Of a DNA stretch of 64,000 bases, positions 33,804 through 42,768 are shown piece after piece. Source of the stretch: Sellimonas catena (GTDB lineage Bacteria > Bacillota > Clostridia > Lachnospirales > Lachnospiraceae). The DNA lies in assembly GCF_045063725.1 (NCBI RefSeq), contig NZ_CP173695.1; one strand, given 5' to 3'. Each line of letters opens with the position of its first letter. Position 1 is the stretch's first letter. The notes below the pieces were generated by a model that was not told where the DNA came from, did not search any database, and saw nothing but the letters and a program-made list of their open reading frames with translations. The translations under genes and the position numbers were made by a program.

Positions 33804-34379
33804 ATGCAGGAACAACGAAAAGCATCAAATACTACTACATCAGACATTGTTCTTGAATCTCTGCGGGAACAGATTATTAACGGAACCCTTCAGCCTCAGG
33901 AAAAACTGGTAGAGGCTGAAATTGCGCAGAAATTCGGACTCAGCCGAGGCCCTGTGCGCGAAGCACTGCGACAGCTTGCCGTTGAAGGTTTAGTCGATTA
34001 CTGTCCTAACAAAGGATGTACAGTCGCACTGCTTTCTCCACAAGATGCGTATGAAGTTTTCTTTTTACGCGGCAGCCTCGAAAAACTGGCAATTCAAAAA
34101 AGCAACTGTCGACTTAGTGATTATAGTCTCATGATAATGGAAACCAGCGTTGAGGAATTTCGAAAGGCTGTTCTCGAAGGTAATACCATGAAGGCCGTTC
34201 ATGCAGATGAAACATTTCACCAGCAGATCATTCGCTCTGCCCAGCTTGACCGATTGACCAAAATGTGGGAGCTTCTAAGCCCCCTGAATGGTGCCATGTT
34301 TCTCTCGGTTCAAAATGCCAATCACTTTGGACAGTTAAGCGGAGATGCTGAAACGCTTCAGAATGCTAAAAGCTTATAA
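33804..34379 (+). pseudogene. GntR/FCD-family regulator, C-terminus cut by IS
   Basis: The protein has a GntR winged helix (ESLREQIINGTLQPQEKLVE, AEIAQKFGLSRGPVREALRQL, CPNKGCTVALLS) and most of an FCD effector domain, with metal-site residues in HADETFHQQI. It ends NAKSL and the stop codon comes from IS91-like copy 2 (from 34376). Normal FCD regulators have about 215-235 residues, so the last 30-40 residues (final helix or helices) are missing. DNA binding may persist but ligand response may be lost. The missing end was not found elsewhere in the window. Confidence 0.8.
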
Positions 34380-34470
34380 AAAATAGGCTACGCCTATTCA
34401 ACTCCCCTGCCCCTCAATCATGAGGGGGTTGGGGCTTTCTTTTTGTTACATTTTCGTTCATAATAGTTTT

Positions 34471-35622
34471 ATGAATATCTTACAAAAAATTTTTACTGAC
34501 TATTATGAAGAAATTAAATATACTCTTCATCCCAGAAAATCTGAGATGGAAAATATTGATAAGATGATCAACTGTGGTGATTCTTCTTTTGGTGGTGCCA
34601 TGTACTCATGCCCTTCTTGCGGAAATCTTAAATTTGTCCCTTTCCGCTGCCACAGTCGTTTTTGCCCCACTTGCGGAAACAAATATTCCATGGAACGCTC
34701 TACCAGTATGTCCTTTAAGTTGATTCATGTTCAACATCGCCACTGTGTTTTCACCATCGATGAAAACCTTCGGGATTTTTTTCTCAAAGACCGCTCTTTA
34801 CTTAACTGCCTCTTCCATTCTGTTTCCAGCGTTGTTTCCAGGATGTTTTTCAAATTAAATAAATCTAAAAATTTTACACCTGGATTCATTATGGTTTTAC
34901 ATACTTTTGGTCGTGACCTCAAATGGAATCCTCACATCCACTGTCTAATCTCCGAAGGTGGTTACAGCAACGACGGTTTCTGGCGTCATGTCAAATATTT
35001 CAACTATACTTTTCTGCGTAACGCTTTTCGCACGGCATTGCTTAATGAATTAGAATCTTGCTTAGATTCTTCTTTTAAAAAGGTAAAATCAAAATGTTAT
35101 TCTGATCACAAGCATGGTTTCTATGTCTATGCAAAACCTAACAAATGCGACTCGCAAAACGTTATCAAGTATATCGGTCGTTATCTTGGTCGCCCTGTTA
35201 TTGCCACTTCCAGAATTGATAAGTACGATGGTGAACTCGTTACTTTTCATTACAATCGCCATGAAGACGAAAAATATGTAGAAGAAACCATCCCTGCCAT
35301 TGATTTCATCAAACGCCTCATCCGACACATCCCTGAAAAACACTTTAAAATGATTCGATATGGCGGTCTTTATGCAAGGCACCGAAAAATAGATTCCAAA
35401 CTTCATCGGTCGATACACCGATCCAAACACCGCATCTATCGGAGTTTCAACCAATGGAGAACCGCTATCCTTTCTTCCTTTGGTTACGATCCTTTAAAAT
35501 GTCCTGAATGCAACCATCAAATGGAGTTTTTAGAACTCTATTACAACCACCAACGCGTATCCCTCCAAGAACTTTACGAGAAAGCCATGTCCAAATCTCG
35601 TGGAAAGCGTTCTTCTGCATGA
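34471..35622 (+). CDS. IS91-family transposase (copy 2)
   Basis: This 383-aa protein is identical to the copy-1 transposase: zinc-binding cysteines near the N terminus, the HxH pair in NPHIHCLISEGG, and the catalytic Tyr in IKYIGRYLGRP. The identity of the two copies implies recent movement or gene conversion. Confidence 0.9.
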   Translation: MNILQKIFTDYYEEIKYTLHPRKSEMENIDKMINCGDSSFGGAMYSCPSCGNLKFVPFRCHSRFCPTCGNKYSMERSTSMSFKLIHVQHRHCVFTIDENLRDFFLKDRSLLNCLFHSVSSVVSRMFFKLNKSKNFTPGFIMVLHTFGRDLKWNPHIHCLISEGGYSNDGFWRHVKYFNYTFLRNAFRTALLNELESCLDSSFKKVKSKCYSDHKHGFYVYAKPNKCDSQNVIKYIGRYLGRPVIATSRIDKYDGELVTFHYNRHEDEKYVEETIPAIDFIKRLIRHIPEKHFKMIRYGGLYARHRKIDSKLHRSIHRSKHRIYRSFNQWRTAILSSFGYDPLKCPECNHQMEFLELYYNHQRVSLQELYEKAMSKSRGKRSSA

Positions 35623-35672
35623 TTCTTTTTCGATAATCTGTGTTATAATCCTCCTAAAGGAGGAACATTGTC

Positions 35673-35849
35673 ATGAAATCTAACATTGAGGAATTACGCA
35701 AAAAATATATACATAATCCACCTGAAGGAATGACATCTATGGACATTCGCAACATGAGCGAAGATGATCTTCTTGATATGGATTATTTCTTAAATGAAGA
35801 TAATTTGTTTGATGACGAGGCTGGCGTAGAAGGTTTTTATATCTTCTAA
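35673..35849 (+). CDS. Small acidic ORF inside the IS91-like element (copy 2)
   Basis: This is the second copy of the 58-residue acidic protein, with the same AAAGGAGGAACATTGTC ribosome site and the same GC-rich hairpin after it (35872-35894). No family is recognised. Confidence 0.7.
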   Translation: MKSNIEELRKKYIHNPPEGMTSMDIRNMSEDDLLDMDYFLNEDNLFDDEAGVEGFYIF

Positions 35850-35871
35850 CTCAGTGTCGTCCTATCTGCAT

Positions 35872-35894
35872 GCCCGCCTTTGTGCGGGCTATTT
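35872..35894 (+). terminator. Hairpin at the right end of IS91-like copy 2
   Basis: GCCCGC-N6-GCGGGC followed by TATTTT, identical to the hairpin at 30230-30252. Confidence 0.55.
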
Positions 35895-35935
35895 TCATTC
35901 AATAAATCGTCAAAAATCGAACTTTCCTATAAAGA

Positions 35936-35984
35936 GATAAAAAGCGGGCCTCCGGCAGCTCACCGACTGCCGGGGGCCCGCTTT
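35936..35984 (-). terminator. Terminator of the GNAT/DUF1835/M19 gene group
   Basis: AAAGCGGGCCTCCGGCAG (35941-35958) and CTGCCGGGGGCCCGCTTT (35967-35984) form an 18-bp stem with one G-T pair. On the minus strand it is followed by TTTTTATC. It is 23 bases beyond the GNAT stop and directly adjoins IS91-like copy 2. Confidence 0.9.
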
Positions 35985-36006
35985 GGCAATACGCTATGTT
36001 TCTCTT

Positions 36007-36480
36007 TTATCTTTCAAATGTATACTGAATTCCGGCAACTCGTTTCCCGCCAATCAGCACTTCTTTTTCCCGCCCCGGTGTTCCGCCTTTTGCCTCATAA
36101 AATTTCCGGTTTGGATTTTCTTTCACGCACCAGAGGGATAGCTTTCTTTTCGGTCCCAATATTTGAAACACATATTCCAGCATCTGTGTTCCATAACCTT
36201 TTCCCCGATACTTTTCATCGAAGTATAAGGTATCGATCTCCGCATATTCCTCATCGATCACACGGCAGGAAGCAAATCCAGCGATGTTTCCGCTGATCTC
36301 ATACACATACAGATCTTCTTCTCCCTTTTCCAGCTTTCTTTCCCATTCCTGTCGCTGCTCGTCATAATTTCGTTTCTCAAGTACTTCTTCCGGCATGATT
36401 TCCCTGTAGACCTGTTTCCATGCATCTACATGAATTCCGACAACCGCCGCAAGATCCTCGGTCACGCCTCTCCGGATCAT
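36007..36480 (-). CDS. GNAT family N-acetyltransferase
   Basis: This 157-aa protein starts MIRRGVTEDLAAVVGIHVDAW after AAGGAGGAGACAG. It has the RimI-like layout: VYREIMPEEVLEKR, a central IDTLYFDEKYRGKGYGTQML acetyl-CoA loop, and NPNRKFYEAKGGTPGREKEV. Longer upstream reading would overlap the preceding gene and lacks similarity. The substrate is unknown. Confidence 0.87.
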   Translation of the reverse strand: MIRRGVTEDLAAVVGIHVDAWKQVYREIMPEEVLEKRNYDEQRQEWERKLEKGEEDLYVYEISGNIAGFASCRVIDEEYAEIDTLYFDEKYRGKGYGTQMLEYVFQILGPKRKLSLWCVKENPNRKFYEAKGGTPGREKEVLIGGKRVAGIQYTFER

Positions 36481-36493
36481 TCTGTCTCCTCCT

Positions 36494-37291
36494 TTATTTC
36501 TTGCAGATCCATCTTTCAAATGGATTTCTGTCATCTTTTGCGATCCGGACTGTTCCTTTCCTGATCCCGGCTTCAATCCGGTGTGCCAGCCAGCCGTCTC
36601 CGATTCCCGGCTCATATTCTCCCAGAACATTCCCAATAACCTCTGCTTCTTTTTGCGGTTTTTCCGACAAGGTGTTTTCGATCATAAAATCATAAAAGGA
36701 TTCCTGGACGCTCATCGGCTTTCCATTGACAGAGGCTCTGAGTACTGCATTCTCCTTCATAAGCCGCTCCCAGTGCATTGCCCCGATCTCGATTTCCCAT
36801 TCATTTAATGGTTTTTCATACGCAAGGAGCGATGGAAATTCCTCATGCACAATCTCTCCCATCGTAGATACCTCATATGGCATGTTGGTATCCTGACGGA
36901 ACAGGACGTCCGGCAGTTTCACTGCCGAAATCTGGTCGGTCAAATCGTTTAACAGGTGGCAGGTATAATAATAGCCGCACACTTCATAAGGTGCTTTGCC
37001 GTACCAGATACGGATTGTTTTCCCCTCTGCCGCAAGCGTTCTCAATCTCTCCGACATCACACTGTATCTGTTGACTCGTTCTTTATATTCTTTCCACACA
37101 CGCTCTCCCGCTTTTGTCCCGTCACGGAACAGGGTTTCCAGCGCATTGCTTCTTTTGCTTTCATTATCCAGATTCCGGATCTCTCCAACGTCCAGTCCCA
37201 GATCCAGACAGATAATCTCGTCCGCCCGGTTTCGCAGCCGGGACATTTTCAATGAAGCCGCCTCACTTGCACCAAATACTACTTCTACCAT
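36494..37291 (-). CDS. DUF1835 / DUF3658 domain protein
   Basis: This 265-aa protein begins MVEVVFGASEAASLKMS, typical of DUF1835, and its second half (about 150-265) matches the DUF3658 pattern, ending in a Trp-rich basic tail. The family has no established biochemical role. The ATG at 37291 follows AGGGAG. It is 26 bases after the M19 dipeptidase and 13 bases before the GNAT gene, so the three are probably co-transcribed. Confidence 0.75.
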   Translation of the reverse strand: MVEVVFGASEAASLKMSRLRNRADEIICLDLGLDVGEIRNLDNESKRSNALETLFRDGTKAGERVWKEYKERVNRYSVMSERLRTLAAEGKTIRIWYGKAPYEVCGYYYTCHLLNDLTDQISAVKLPDVLFRQDTNMPYEVSTMGEIVHEEFPSLLAYEKPLNEWEIEIGAMHWERLMKENAVLRASVNGKPMSVQESFYDFMIENTLSEKPQKEAEVIGNVLGEYEPGIGDGWLAHRIEAGIRKGTVRIAKDDRNPFERWICKK

Positions 37292-37317
37292 ATATTTCTC
37301 CCTCAAAAAATTATCAA

Positions 37318-38286
37318 CTAAAGTACTGTATCAATCACACGTTTTGCGTTGCCGTACCAGATCTTTTCCCGTTGTCGCTGGGTAAATCCGGCCTTTCCGA
37401 GCGCATCGTAAAGAAGGGGCATCGCACCGATGTCTTCGATCTCCATCTTCTCTGCTCCGCCAAAGCCGTCAAAATCCGTTCCAATGGCGATAACTTCTTC
37501 TCCGCCTTTCTGGTACATGTGCCGGACATGGCTTACCATCTCTTCGATCAGGCAGGAACCGCTTTTCCCAAGAAACTCCTGATAAAAATTCAGGCCGGCA
37601 ATCCCTCCTTTTTCGGCAAGCGCCCGGATCTGTTCATCCGAAAGATTTCTCGGATGATTCCGAAGCGCCCGCGCATTGGAATGAGACGCCACCGGAGGGG
37701 TTTTGCTGTGAGAAACCACATCCCAGAAGCCGCCCTCTGACAGATGGGAGACGTCGATAATCATCCCGATCCGGTTCATTTCCTCAACCACGGAAAAGCC
37801 AAACGGCTTCAATCCCTGTTCCATCACCTGCGCCTCCTGGCTGTTCGGATAGCCGATACAGTTTTCATAATTCCACGTCAATGTGATCAGGCGGATTCCC
37901 ATATCATAAAGTCCCTGCACCCGTTCCAGCTCTCCATGGATCACTCCACCCTCTTCCAGTGTCAGAAACGCGGAGATCTTTCCATCCTTTCTGTTCCGGT
38001 CAAGGTCGTTTCCATTTCCTGCGAAAGCAATCTCATCCGGATAGATCCAGATCTGCTTTTTCAGATACGTGGCCATCCTTCTGACATATTCATATGCCTG
38101 TTCGTGCTTCGATTTTCCAAGAAATTCCTCCAGCGTCACAAAGCAGGCAAAAAACTGGGCCATGGATCCTCCCCGCTTCATTTTTTCTATATCTACTTTC
38201 AGATGGTTCTTTTTCAGATCCTGATCCGGCATATTTTCGGACAATAATTCATATACCGTATCACAGTGCATGTCAATCAGATTCAT
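37318..38286 (-). CDS. Membrane dipeptidase (M19 family)
   Basis: This 322-aa zinc dipeptidase resembles renal dipeptidase. Ligand motifs are DMHCDT near the N terminus, LEEGG (Glu bridging the two metals), DVSHLSEGGFWDV and the His pair region VASHSNARAL, with IGTDFDGFGG late in the chain. It would cleave dipeptides, including D-amino-acid ones in some relatives. The ATG at 38286 follows AAAGGAGTCGTTTCTT. It is divergent from the PuuD-like gene; the two -10 boxes overlap at 38318-38325. Confidence 0.9.
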   Translation of the reverse strand: MNLIDMHCDTVYELLSENMPDQDLKKNHLKVDIEKMKRGGSMAQFFACFVTLEEFLGKSKHEQAYEYVRRMATYLKKQIWIYPDEIAFAGNGNDLDRNRKDGKISAFLTLEEGGVIHGELERVQGLYDMGIRLITLTWNYENCIGYPNSQEAQVMEQGLKPFGFSVVEEMNRIGMIIDVSHLSEGGFWDVVSHSKTPPVASHSNARALRNHPRNLSDEQIRALAEKGGIAGLNFYQEFLGKSGSCLIEEMVSHVRHMYQKGGEEVIAIGTDFDGFGGAEKMEIEDIGAMPLLYDALGKAGFTQRQREKIWYGNAKRVIDTVL

Positions 38287-38352
38287 AAGAAACGACTCCT
38301 TTTCATAAACTGATACCATTATAATCTAATATAAGCAGAAAGGAAATCAGAT

Positions 38353-39069
38353 ATGAAACAGAATTCCCCTTCCATCGGTATCGTTGTGTGCGCCAGAGAA
38401 CACGGGCGCATGTTTACCAGTCTTCCATACATACAGGCAGCCGCAGATCACGGCGGACTTCCTTTTCTGATTCCTTTTTACGAAGACATGGAACTCTCCT
38501 ATTTTCGGGCGTGTCTGAAAAAATACGACGGTTTTCTGTTCTGCGGCGGCGCCGATATCAATCCCCTACTGTTCGGTCAGGTACCGTCCCCGGAACTTGG
38601 AACAACCGATTATGACTTTGACCGGTTCCAGCTTGACTTTCTTACCTTTCTTCTGAAGGACTCTGAAAAGCCGGTCCTCGGTATCTGCAAGGGAATGCAG
38701 CTTCTGACTCTTGCCTGCGGCGGCACCATTTACCAGGATCTGTCCGAGCAGCCGGATTTCTTTAACCACAGCCCCGCTGCCGCTTTCCGGCATGATCCTG
38801 TCCATCTCGTCCGCACACTGGAAGATACAATGCTGTCCGACCTGATCGGAAAGCAGGCCAAAGTCAACAGCTTCCACCATCAGGCAGTCAAAGATCCGGG
38901 AGAAGTTCTCCGAATCTGTGCCCTCGCACCGGACGGACTGATTGAAGCGGTGGAAGGAATCAGGCATCCTTTCCTGCTTGGCATCCAGTGGCATCCGGAA
39001 TGTATGTATCTGACCTCCCGGAAAATGAGCCGGATCTTCTCCGCCTTCATCGAAGCCTGCCGAAACTGA
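38353..39069 (+). CDS. Class-I glutamine-amidotransferase-like hydrolase (PuuD type)
   Basis: This 238-aa peptidase C26 protein has the nucleophile motif LGICKGMQLL (Cys), QWHPE with the catalytic His and Glu, and GFLFCGGADINPLLFGQ, as in gamma-glutamyl-GABA hydrolases. It would cut gamma-glutamyl amides in the cytoplasm. The start follows AGAAAGGAAATCAGAT. It is divergent from the M19 dipeptidase, so both may serve peptide salvage, and convergent with the Gfo/Idh gene 10 bases away. Confidence 0.88.
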   Translation: MKQNSPSIGIVVCAREHGRMFTSLPYIQAAADHGGLPFLIPFYEDMELSYFRACLKKYDGFLFCGGADINPLLFGQVPSPELGTTDYDFDRFQLDFLTFLLKDSEKPVLGICKGMQLLTLACGGTIYQDLSEQPDFFNHSPAAAFRHDPVHLVRTLEDTMLSDLIGKQAKVNSFHHQAVKDPGEVLRICALAPDGLIEAVEGIRHPFLLGIQWHPECMYLTSRKMSRIFSAFIEACRN

Positions 39070-39079
39070 CTGCTCTTTT

Positions 39080-40051
39080 TTACTTTTCAAACGGAAAACG
39101 GATGCCCCATGCGTTTCGCATGCTGTCCATCAGCTGCATCATGTAGATCGACTCACTGTGAGGCATCTGCGGGCATTCCGTTTTTCCCGCACGTACAGCT
39201 TCCATAGCTGCCCGTACTTCGTACTCAAATCCGGTAATCTGCTCCGGCGTTTCCATCTCCCGGATCAGTTTTCTGCTGTTGTCAAAAACCTGAATCCTGT
39301 CCACATCATTGATATTCCATGCAATCAGATATCCTTTGTCGCCGTAGACGATTCCTGCCTGCTCTGTTCCGCCTAACATGCTGCTGTGCATCGATGCCAT
39401 ACATCCGTCTTCAAAAATAAATGTGGCTGCATTCTGCGCGTCAACTCCGGTCTCCAGCTTGACACAGGACGTATCCATGGACTTGATTTTGGCATCGGTA
39501 ATCATCCGGATAAAAGTCAGCGGATAAATACCCACATCCAGAAGCGCCCCTCCGGCAAGCTCCGGATTGCGAAGCCGTTCTACATTTTTGATATCATAGC
39601 CGAGATTTGCCGTAATCATATGGACCTTCCCGATCTCTCCGGAACGGATCACCTCGTCAATCATGGCTCTGGATGGAAGGAAACGTGTCCACATTGCCTC
39701 ACCCGCAAAGATCCCTTTTTCCTCGGAAATCCGGAAAATCTCCTCCGCCTGTGCGGCGTTTGCCGTAAATGCCTTCTCACAGAGCACCGGTTTTCCGGCT
39801 TCCAGCGCCATCTTCATATACTGATAATGATGGGAATGCGGAGTCGCCACATAGACAAGTTCCACCTCCGGATCTGCAAACAGTTCCTCATAAGAACCGT
39901 ACGCCTTTTCTATCTGATTCTTTTCGGCAAATGCCTGTGCCTTTGCAAGGTCACGGGATGCCACTGCATATGCTGTTGCGTCCTCCATCTCATTTAATGT
40001 CTTCGCCATAGTGACGGCAATTCCGCCCGCTCCGATAATTCCTACCTTCAT
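39080..40051 (-). CDS. Gfo/Idh/MocA-family oxidoreductase
   Basis: This 323-aa NAD(P)-dependent enzyme begins VGIIGAGGIAVTMAKTL (Rossmann loop) and has the family signature VLCEKAFTANAAQAEEI with the catalytic Lys in CEKAF. The C-terminal half is the usual alpha/beta substrate domain. It resembles dihydrodiol- or sugar-oxidising members, but the substrate cannot be told. The promoter is TTGTCT-17-TACAAT at 40132-40160. Confidence 0.88.
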   Translation of the reverse strand: MKVGIIGAGGIAVTMAKTLNEMEDATAYAVASRDLAKAQAFAEKNQIEKAYGSYEELFADPEVELVYVATPHSHHYQYMKMALEAGKPVLCEKAFTANAAQAEEIFRISEEKGIFAGEAMWTRFLPSRAMIDEVIRSGEIGKVHMITANLGYDIKNVERLRNPELAGGALLDVGIYPLTFIRMITDAKIKSMDTSCVKLETGVDAQNAATFIFEDGCMASMHSSMLGGTEQAGIVYGDKGYLIAWNINDVDRIQVFDNSRKLIREMETPEQITGFEYEVRAAMEAVRAGKTECPQMPHSESIYMMQLMDSMRNAWGIRFPFEK

Positions 40052-40131
40052 CTTTGTCCTCCTTTTCTGATCTGCATGTTGATTTAGATGTTATACGATT
40101 ACAATCTCCTTACTTCCTCCACTCTGTCCTT

Positions 40132-40160
40132 ATTGTATCAAATTTCCCGCTGTAAGACAA
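40132..40160 (-). promoter_or_regulatory. Promoter of the Gfo/Idh oxidoreductase gene
   Basis: Minus-strand TTGTCT (40155-40160) and TACAAT (40132-40137), spacer 17. Confidence 0.55.
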
Positions 40161-40194
40161 AACTAACGCCTGAAAGAGAATTCTGTTTTTCCGG

Positions 40195-40223
40195 GTGACA
40201 ATCCTTCGGTTTTCCTGTACAAT
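40195..40223 (+). promoter_or_regulatory. Promoter of the ABC-F gene
   Basis: GTGACA (40195-40200) and TACAAT (40218-40223), spacer 17, 32 bases before the start codon. Confidence 0.55.
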
Positions 40224-40255
40224 AGGGAAAGACTGTATCATAAGGAGTTTGAGTG

Positions 40256-41812
40256 ATGAGTATTTTAAATGTAGAACATCTGTCACACGGTTTTGGAGAC
40301 CGTGCGATCTTTTCGGATGTTTCCTTCCGCCTGCTCCGCGGTGAACACATCGGACTGGTAGGCGCAAACGGGGAAGGAAAGTCCACGTTTTTTAATATGA
40401 TTACCGGCCATCTGACACCGGATGAAGGGAAAATCGAATGGTCCAAAAATGTCCGTGTCGGCTATCTGGATCAGCACACGGTCCTGGAAAAAGGGATGAC
40501 CATCCGGGACGTACTGAAATCCGCCTTTTTCTGGCTCTTTGAACTGGAAGAAAAGATGAATCAGATCTGTGATTCTCTGGGAGATGCTTCGGAAGATGAA
40601 ATGACTGCCATGATGGAAGAGCTCGGAACCATTCAGGACACCCTGACCATGCACGATTTCTATACCATTGACAGTAAGGTGGAGGAAGTGGCAAGAGCCC
40701 TCGGTCTTCTGGACATCGGCCTGGACCGGGATGTCACCGATTTAAGCGGTGGACAGCGTACTAAAATCCTTCTTGGAAAACTGCTTCTGGAAAAGCCGGA
40801 CATCCTTCTTCTGGACGAGCCGACCAACTATCTGGATGAAGAGCATATTGCCTGGCTGAAGCGCTATCTTCAGGAATATGAAAGTGCTTTTATCCTGATC
40901 TCCCATGATATTCCATTCTTAAATGACGTTGTCAACATCATTTACCACATGGAAAATCAGAAACTCGACCGCTATGTAGGCGACTATACGCATTTTGAGG
41001 AAGTTTACGCTGTCAAGAAAGCACAGCTGGAGGCGGCCTACCGCCGACAGCAGCAGGAAATCAGCGAGCTGAAAGATTTCGTGGCACGGAATAAAGCCCG
41101 GGTCTCCACACGGAACATGGCCATGTCCCGTCAGAAAAAGCTGGACAAGATGGAGAAAATCGAACTTGCAGCGGAACGTCCGAAACCGGAATTCCACTTC
41201 CGCTACGGGCGGACACCGGGCCGGATTCTCTTTGAGACAAAGGATCTGGTGATCGGATACAACGAGCCTCTCTCCAAGCCTCTTTCCATCTCCATGGAAC
41301 GCGGCCAGAAGATTGCGCTCACCGGAGCAAACGGAATCGGGAAAACAACGCTTTTAAAGAGCATCCTCGGGCTGATTCCATCGCTGAGCGGAAGCTGTGA
41401 GCTGGGAGAAAATCTCCAGATCGGATATTTCGAGCAGGAAGTCAAAGGCGAAAACACCGCCACCTGCATCGATGAAATCTGGGATGAATTTCCATCCTTC
41501 AACCAGTACGAAGTGCGGTCTGCCCTTGCAAAATGCGGCCTGACTACCAAGCATATCGAAAGCCAGATCCGGGTATTAAGCGGAGGCGAGCAGGCGAAAG
41601 TCCGGTTATGTAAACTTGTAAACCGTGACACGAATATCCTGCTTCTGGACGAGCCGACCAACCATCTGGATGTGGATGCCAAGGAAGCACTGAAAAAAGC
41701 ACTTCTGGAATACCGTGGAAGTCTCCTTCTGATCTGCCACGAACCGGAGTTCTACCGGGATGTGGTATCCGAAGTGTGGGACTGCACAAAGTGGACAACC
41801 AAAATCATCTAA
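40256..41812 (+). CDS. ABC-F family ATPase
   Basis: This 518-aa soluble protein has two ABC domains and no membrane segment: Walker A GANGEGKSTFF and GANGIGKTTLL, signatures LSGGQRTK and LSGGEQAK, Walker B LLLDEPTNYLD and LLLDEPTNHLD. A charged linker of about 80 residues between them (QQQEISELKDFVARNKARVS) is the P-site tRNA interaction motif. ABC-F proteins act on the ribosome, either as translation factors or for antibiotic protection; which applies here is not clear. The start is ATG 40256 or the GTG just before it. Confidence 0.92.
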   Translation: MSILNVEHLSHGFGDRAIFSDVSFRLLRGEHIGLVGANGEGKSTFFNMITGHLTPDEGKIEWSKNVRVGYLDQHTVLEKGMTIRDVLKSAFFWLFELEEKMNQICDSLGDASEDEMTAMMEELGTIQDTLTMHDFYTIDSKVEEVARALGLLDIGLDRDVTDLSGGQRTKILLGKLLLEKPDILLLDEPTNYLDEEHIAWLKRYLQEYESAFILISHDIPFLNDVVNIIYHMENQKLDRYVGDYTHFEEVYAVKKAQLEAAYRRQQQEISELKDFVARNKARVSTRNMAMSRQKKLDKMEKIELAAERPKPEFHFRYGRTPGRILFETKDLVIGYNEPLSKPLSISMERGQKIALTGANGIGKTTLLKSILGLIPSLSGSCELGENLQIGYFEQEVKGENTATCIDEIWDEFPSFNQYEVRSALAKCGLTTKHIESQIRVLSGGEQAKVRLCKLVNRDTNILLLDEPTNHLDVDAKEALKKALLEYRGSLLLICHEPEFYRDVVSEVWDCTKWTTKII

Positions 41813-41837
41813 TCTGTAAAACCGAAACAGACGCAAA

Positions 41838-41900
41838 AGATCCCCACAGGAATCCGGGCCTTACGGCCGCCCCTTGATTCCTGCAGGGATCTCTTTTTTT
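41838..41900. terminator. Bidirectional terminator between ABC-F and antiterminator genes
   Basis: AGATCCCCACAGGAATC (41838-41854) and GATTCCTGCAGGGATCT (41876-41892) form a 15-17-bp stem with mismatches. Seven T residues follow on the plus strand and TTTT on the minus strand, so it can serve both convergent genes. Confidence 0.85.
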
Positions 41901-41919
41901 GAAACATTTTCTGCTCTAT

Positions 41920-42747
41920 CTATTCCCGGTCTACAATCCGTAAAATATGGATCGCCAGAAATCCGATTTCTTCCCGTTTCACTTCCGTCTTCAGTTCTTT
42001 TTCCATCCAGGCACAGATCTTCACTGCCGCCTCAAACTCTTTCGGATATTTCAGCTGTACGAATTCATTTAAGTCCGCTTTCACCTGCTCGCCTTTGCGT
42101 GTCCGTACAAGCATGTAGTAAATATGGCTCATCATACGGTTATACGCAAGAGAATCCGGTTCCACATCAATCTGAAACTGCTCTTCAATCATCCTGATTC
42201 CTTCATTGATGATCCGGGTATTATCCAGTGTCTCGGAAACCTTCTCATCCGTACGGGCCGAATGAATATGCAGAGAGATAAATCCGACCTCATCATCAGA
42301 GATCTCGGAACCAGTCATCTCACGGATGATTTCCCGCCCTTTCAGGGCAACCTCGTACTCTTTTTCAAACAGTACCTTGATGTCCGGCGTAAACGGATTT
42401 GGTATCTGCCTCTTCTCTTCCGCCCGCTTTGCCGCAAGCGCGATATGGTCTGCCAGAGGGAGCAGAGAGTCATGACTGACATGCTCAAATACCTTCTCCG
42501 CTTCCTCCAGAATTCGTCCGGTGGCCTCAATATATACCGGCTTGATGCCGTTGACCACTTTCAATGCGGAGACCTGCTTCTTCTTCGTCACCAGCGTGTA
42601 AATCTTGGCGTTTTTGATCATTTTCATCTCTTCGCCCGGATGTTTCCCGAAGCCGATCCCGTTTCCGAGCAGAATGATCTCCCGCTTCTTCTCACGGTCC
42701 AGGGCAAGAATGGCATTGTTATTCAATACTTTGATAATTCGATACAT
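41920..42747 (-). CDS. BglG/LicT/GlcT-family transcription antiterminator
   Basis: This 275-aa RNA-binding protein has an N-terminal CAT domain (MYRIIKVLNNNAILALD, then LLGNGIGFGKHPGEEM) and two PRD domains whose histidines are phosphorylated by the PTS (HVSHDSLLPLADHI, ISLHIHSARTD, and FLAIHILR). It would bind the RAT sequence in the ptsG-like leader and prevent termination when the sugar is available. It lies 21 bases after the PTS gene. The sugar is not certain; glucose is the best guess from the partner permease. Confidence 0.92.
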   Translation of the reverse strand: MYRIIKVLNNNAILALDREKKREIILLGNGIGFGKHPGEEMKMIKNAKIYTLVTKKKQVSALKVVNGIKPVYIEATGRILEEAEKVFEHVSHDSLLPLADHIALAAKRAEEKRQIPNPFTPDIKVLFEKEYEVALKGREIIREMTGSEISDDEVGFISLHIHSARTDEKVSETLDNTRIINEGIRMIEEQFQIDVEPDSLAYNRMMSHIYYMLVRTRKGEQVKADLNEFVQLKYPKEFEAAVKICAWMEKELKTEVKREEIGFLAIHILRIVDRE

Positions 42748-42768
42748 CTGACATAAGCTCCTTTACAA

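Larger units (their letters stand above)
34376..35934 (+). mobile_element. IS91-like element, copy 2
   Basis: This copy appears identical to 28734-30292 over 1559 bases and lies in the same orientation. It interrupts the 3' end of the gntR gene. Because IS91-like elements can carry along DNA next to their terminus end, the 4083 bases between the copies may have arrived with one of them. Confidence 0.88.

Noticed and set aside
30293..34375. Defence island between the IS copies
   Set aside because: The enzymes (M42 peptidase, creatininase family, PLP enzyme, GntR) are metabolic in type and no nuclease, toxin or ATPase of a known defence system is present.
28734..35934. Composite DDE-type transposon with inverted repeats and target duplication
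   Set aside because: The flanks share no direct repeat and the elements lack terminal inverted repeats; the transposase is HUH-type.
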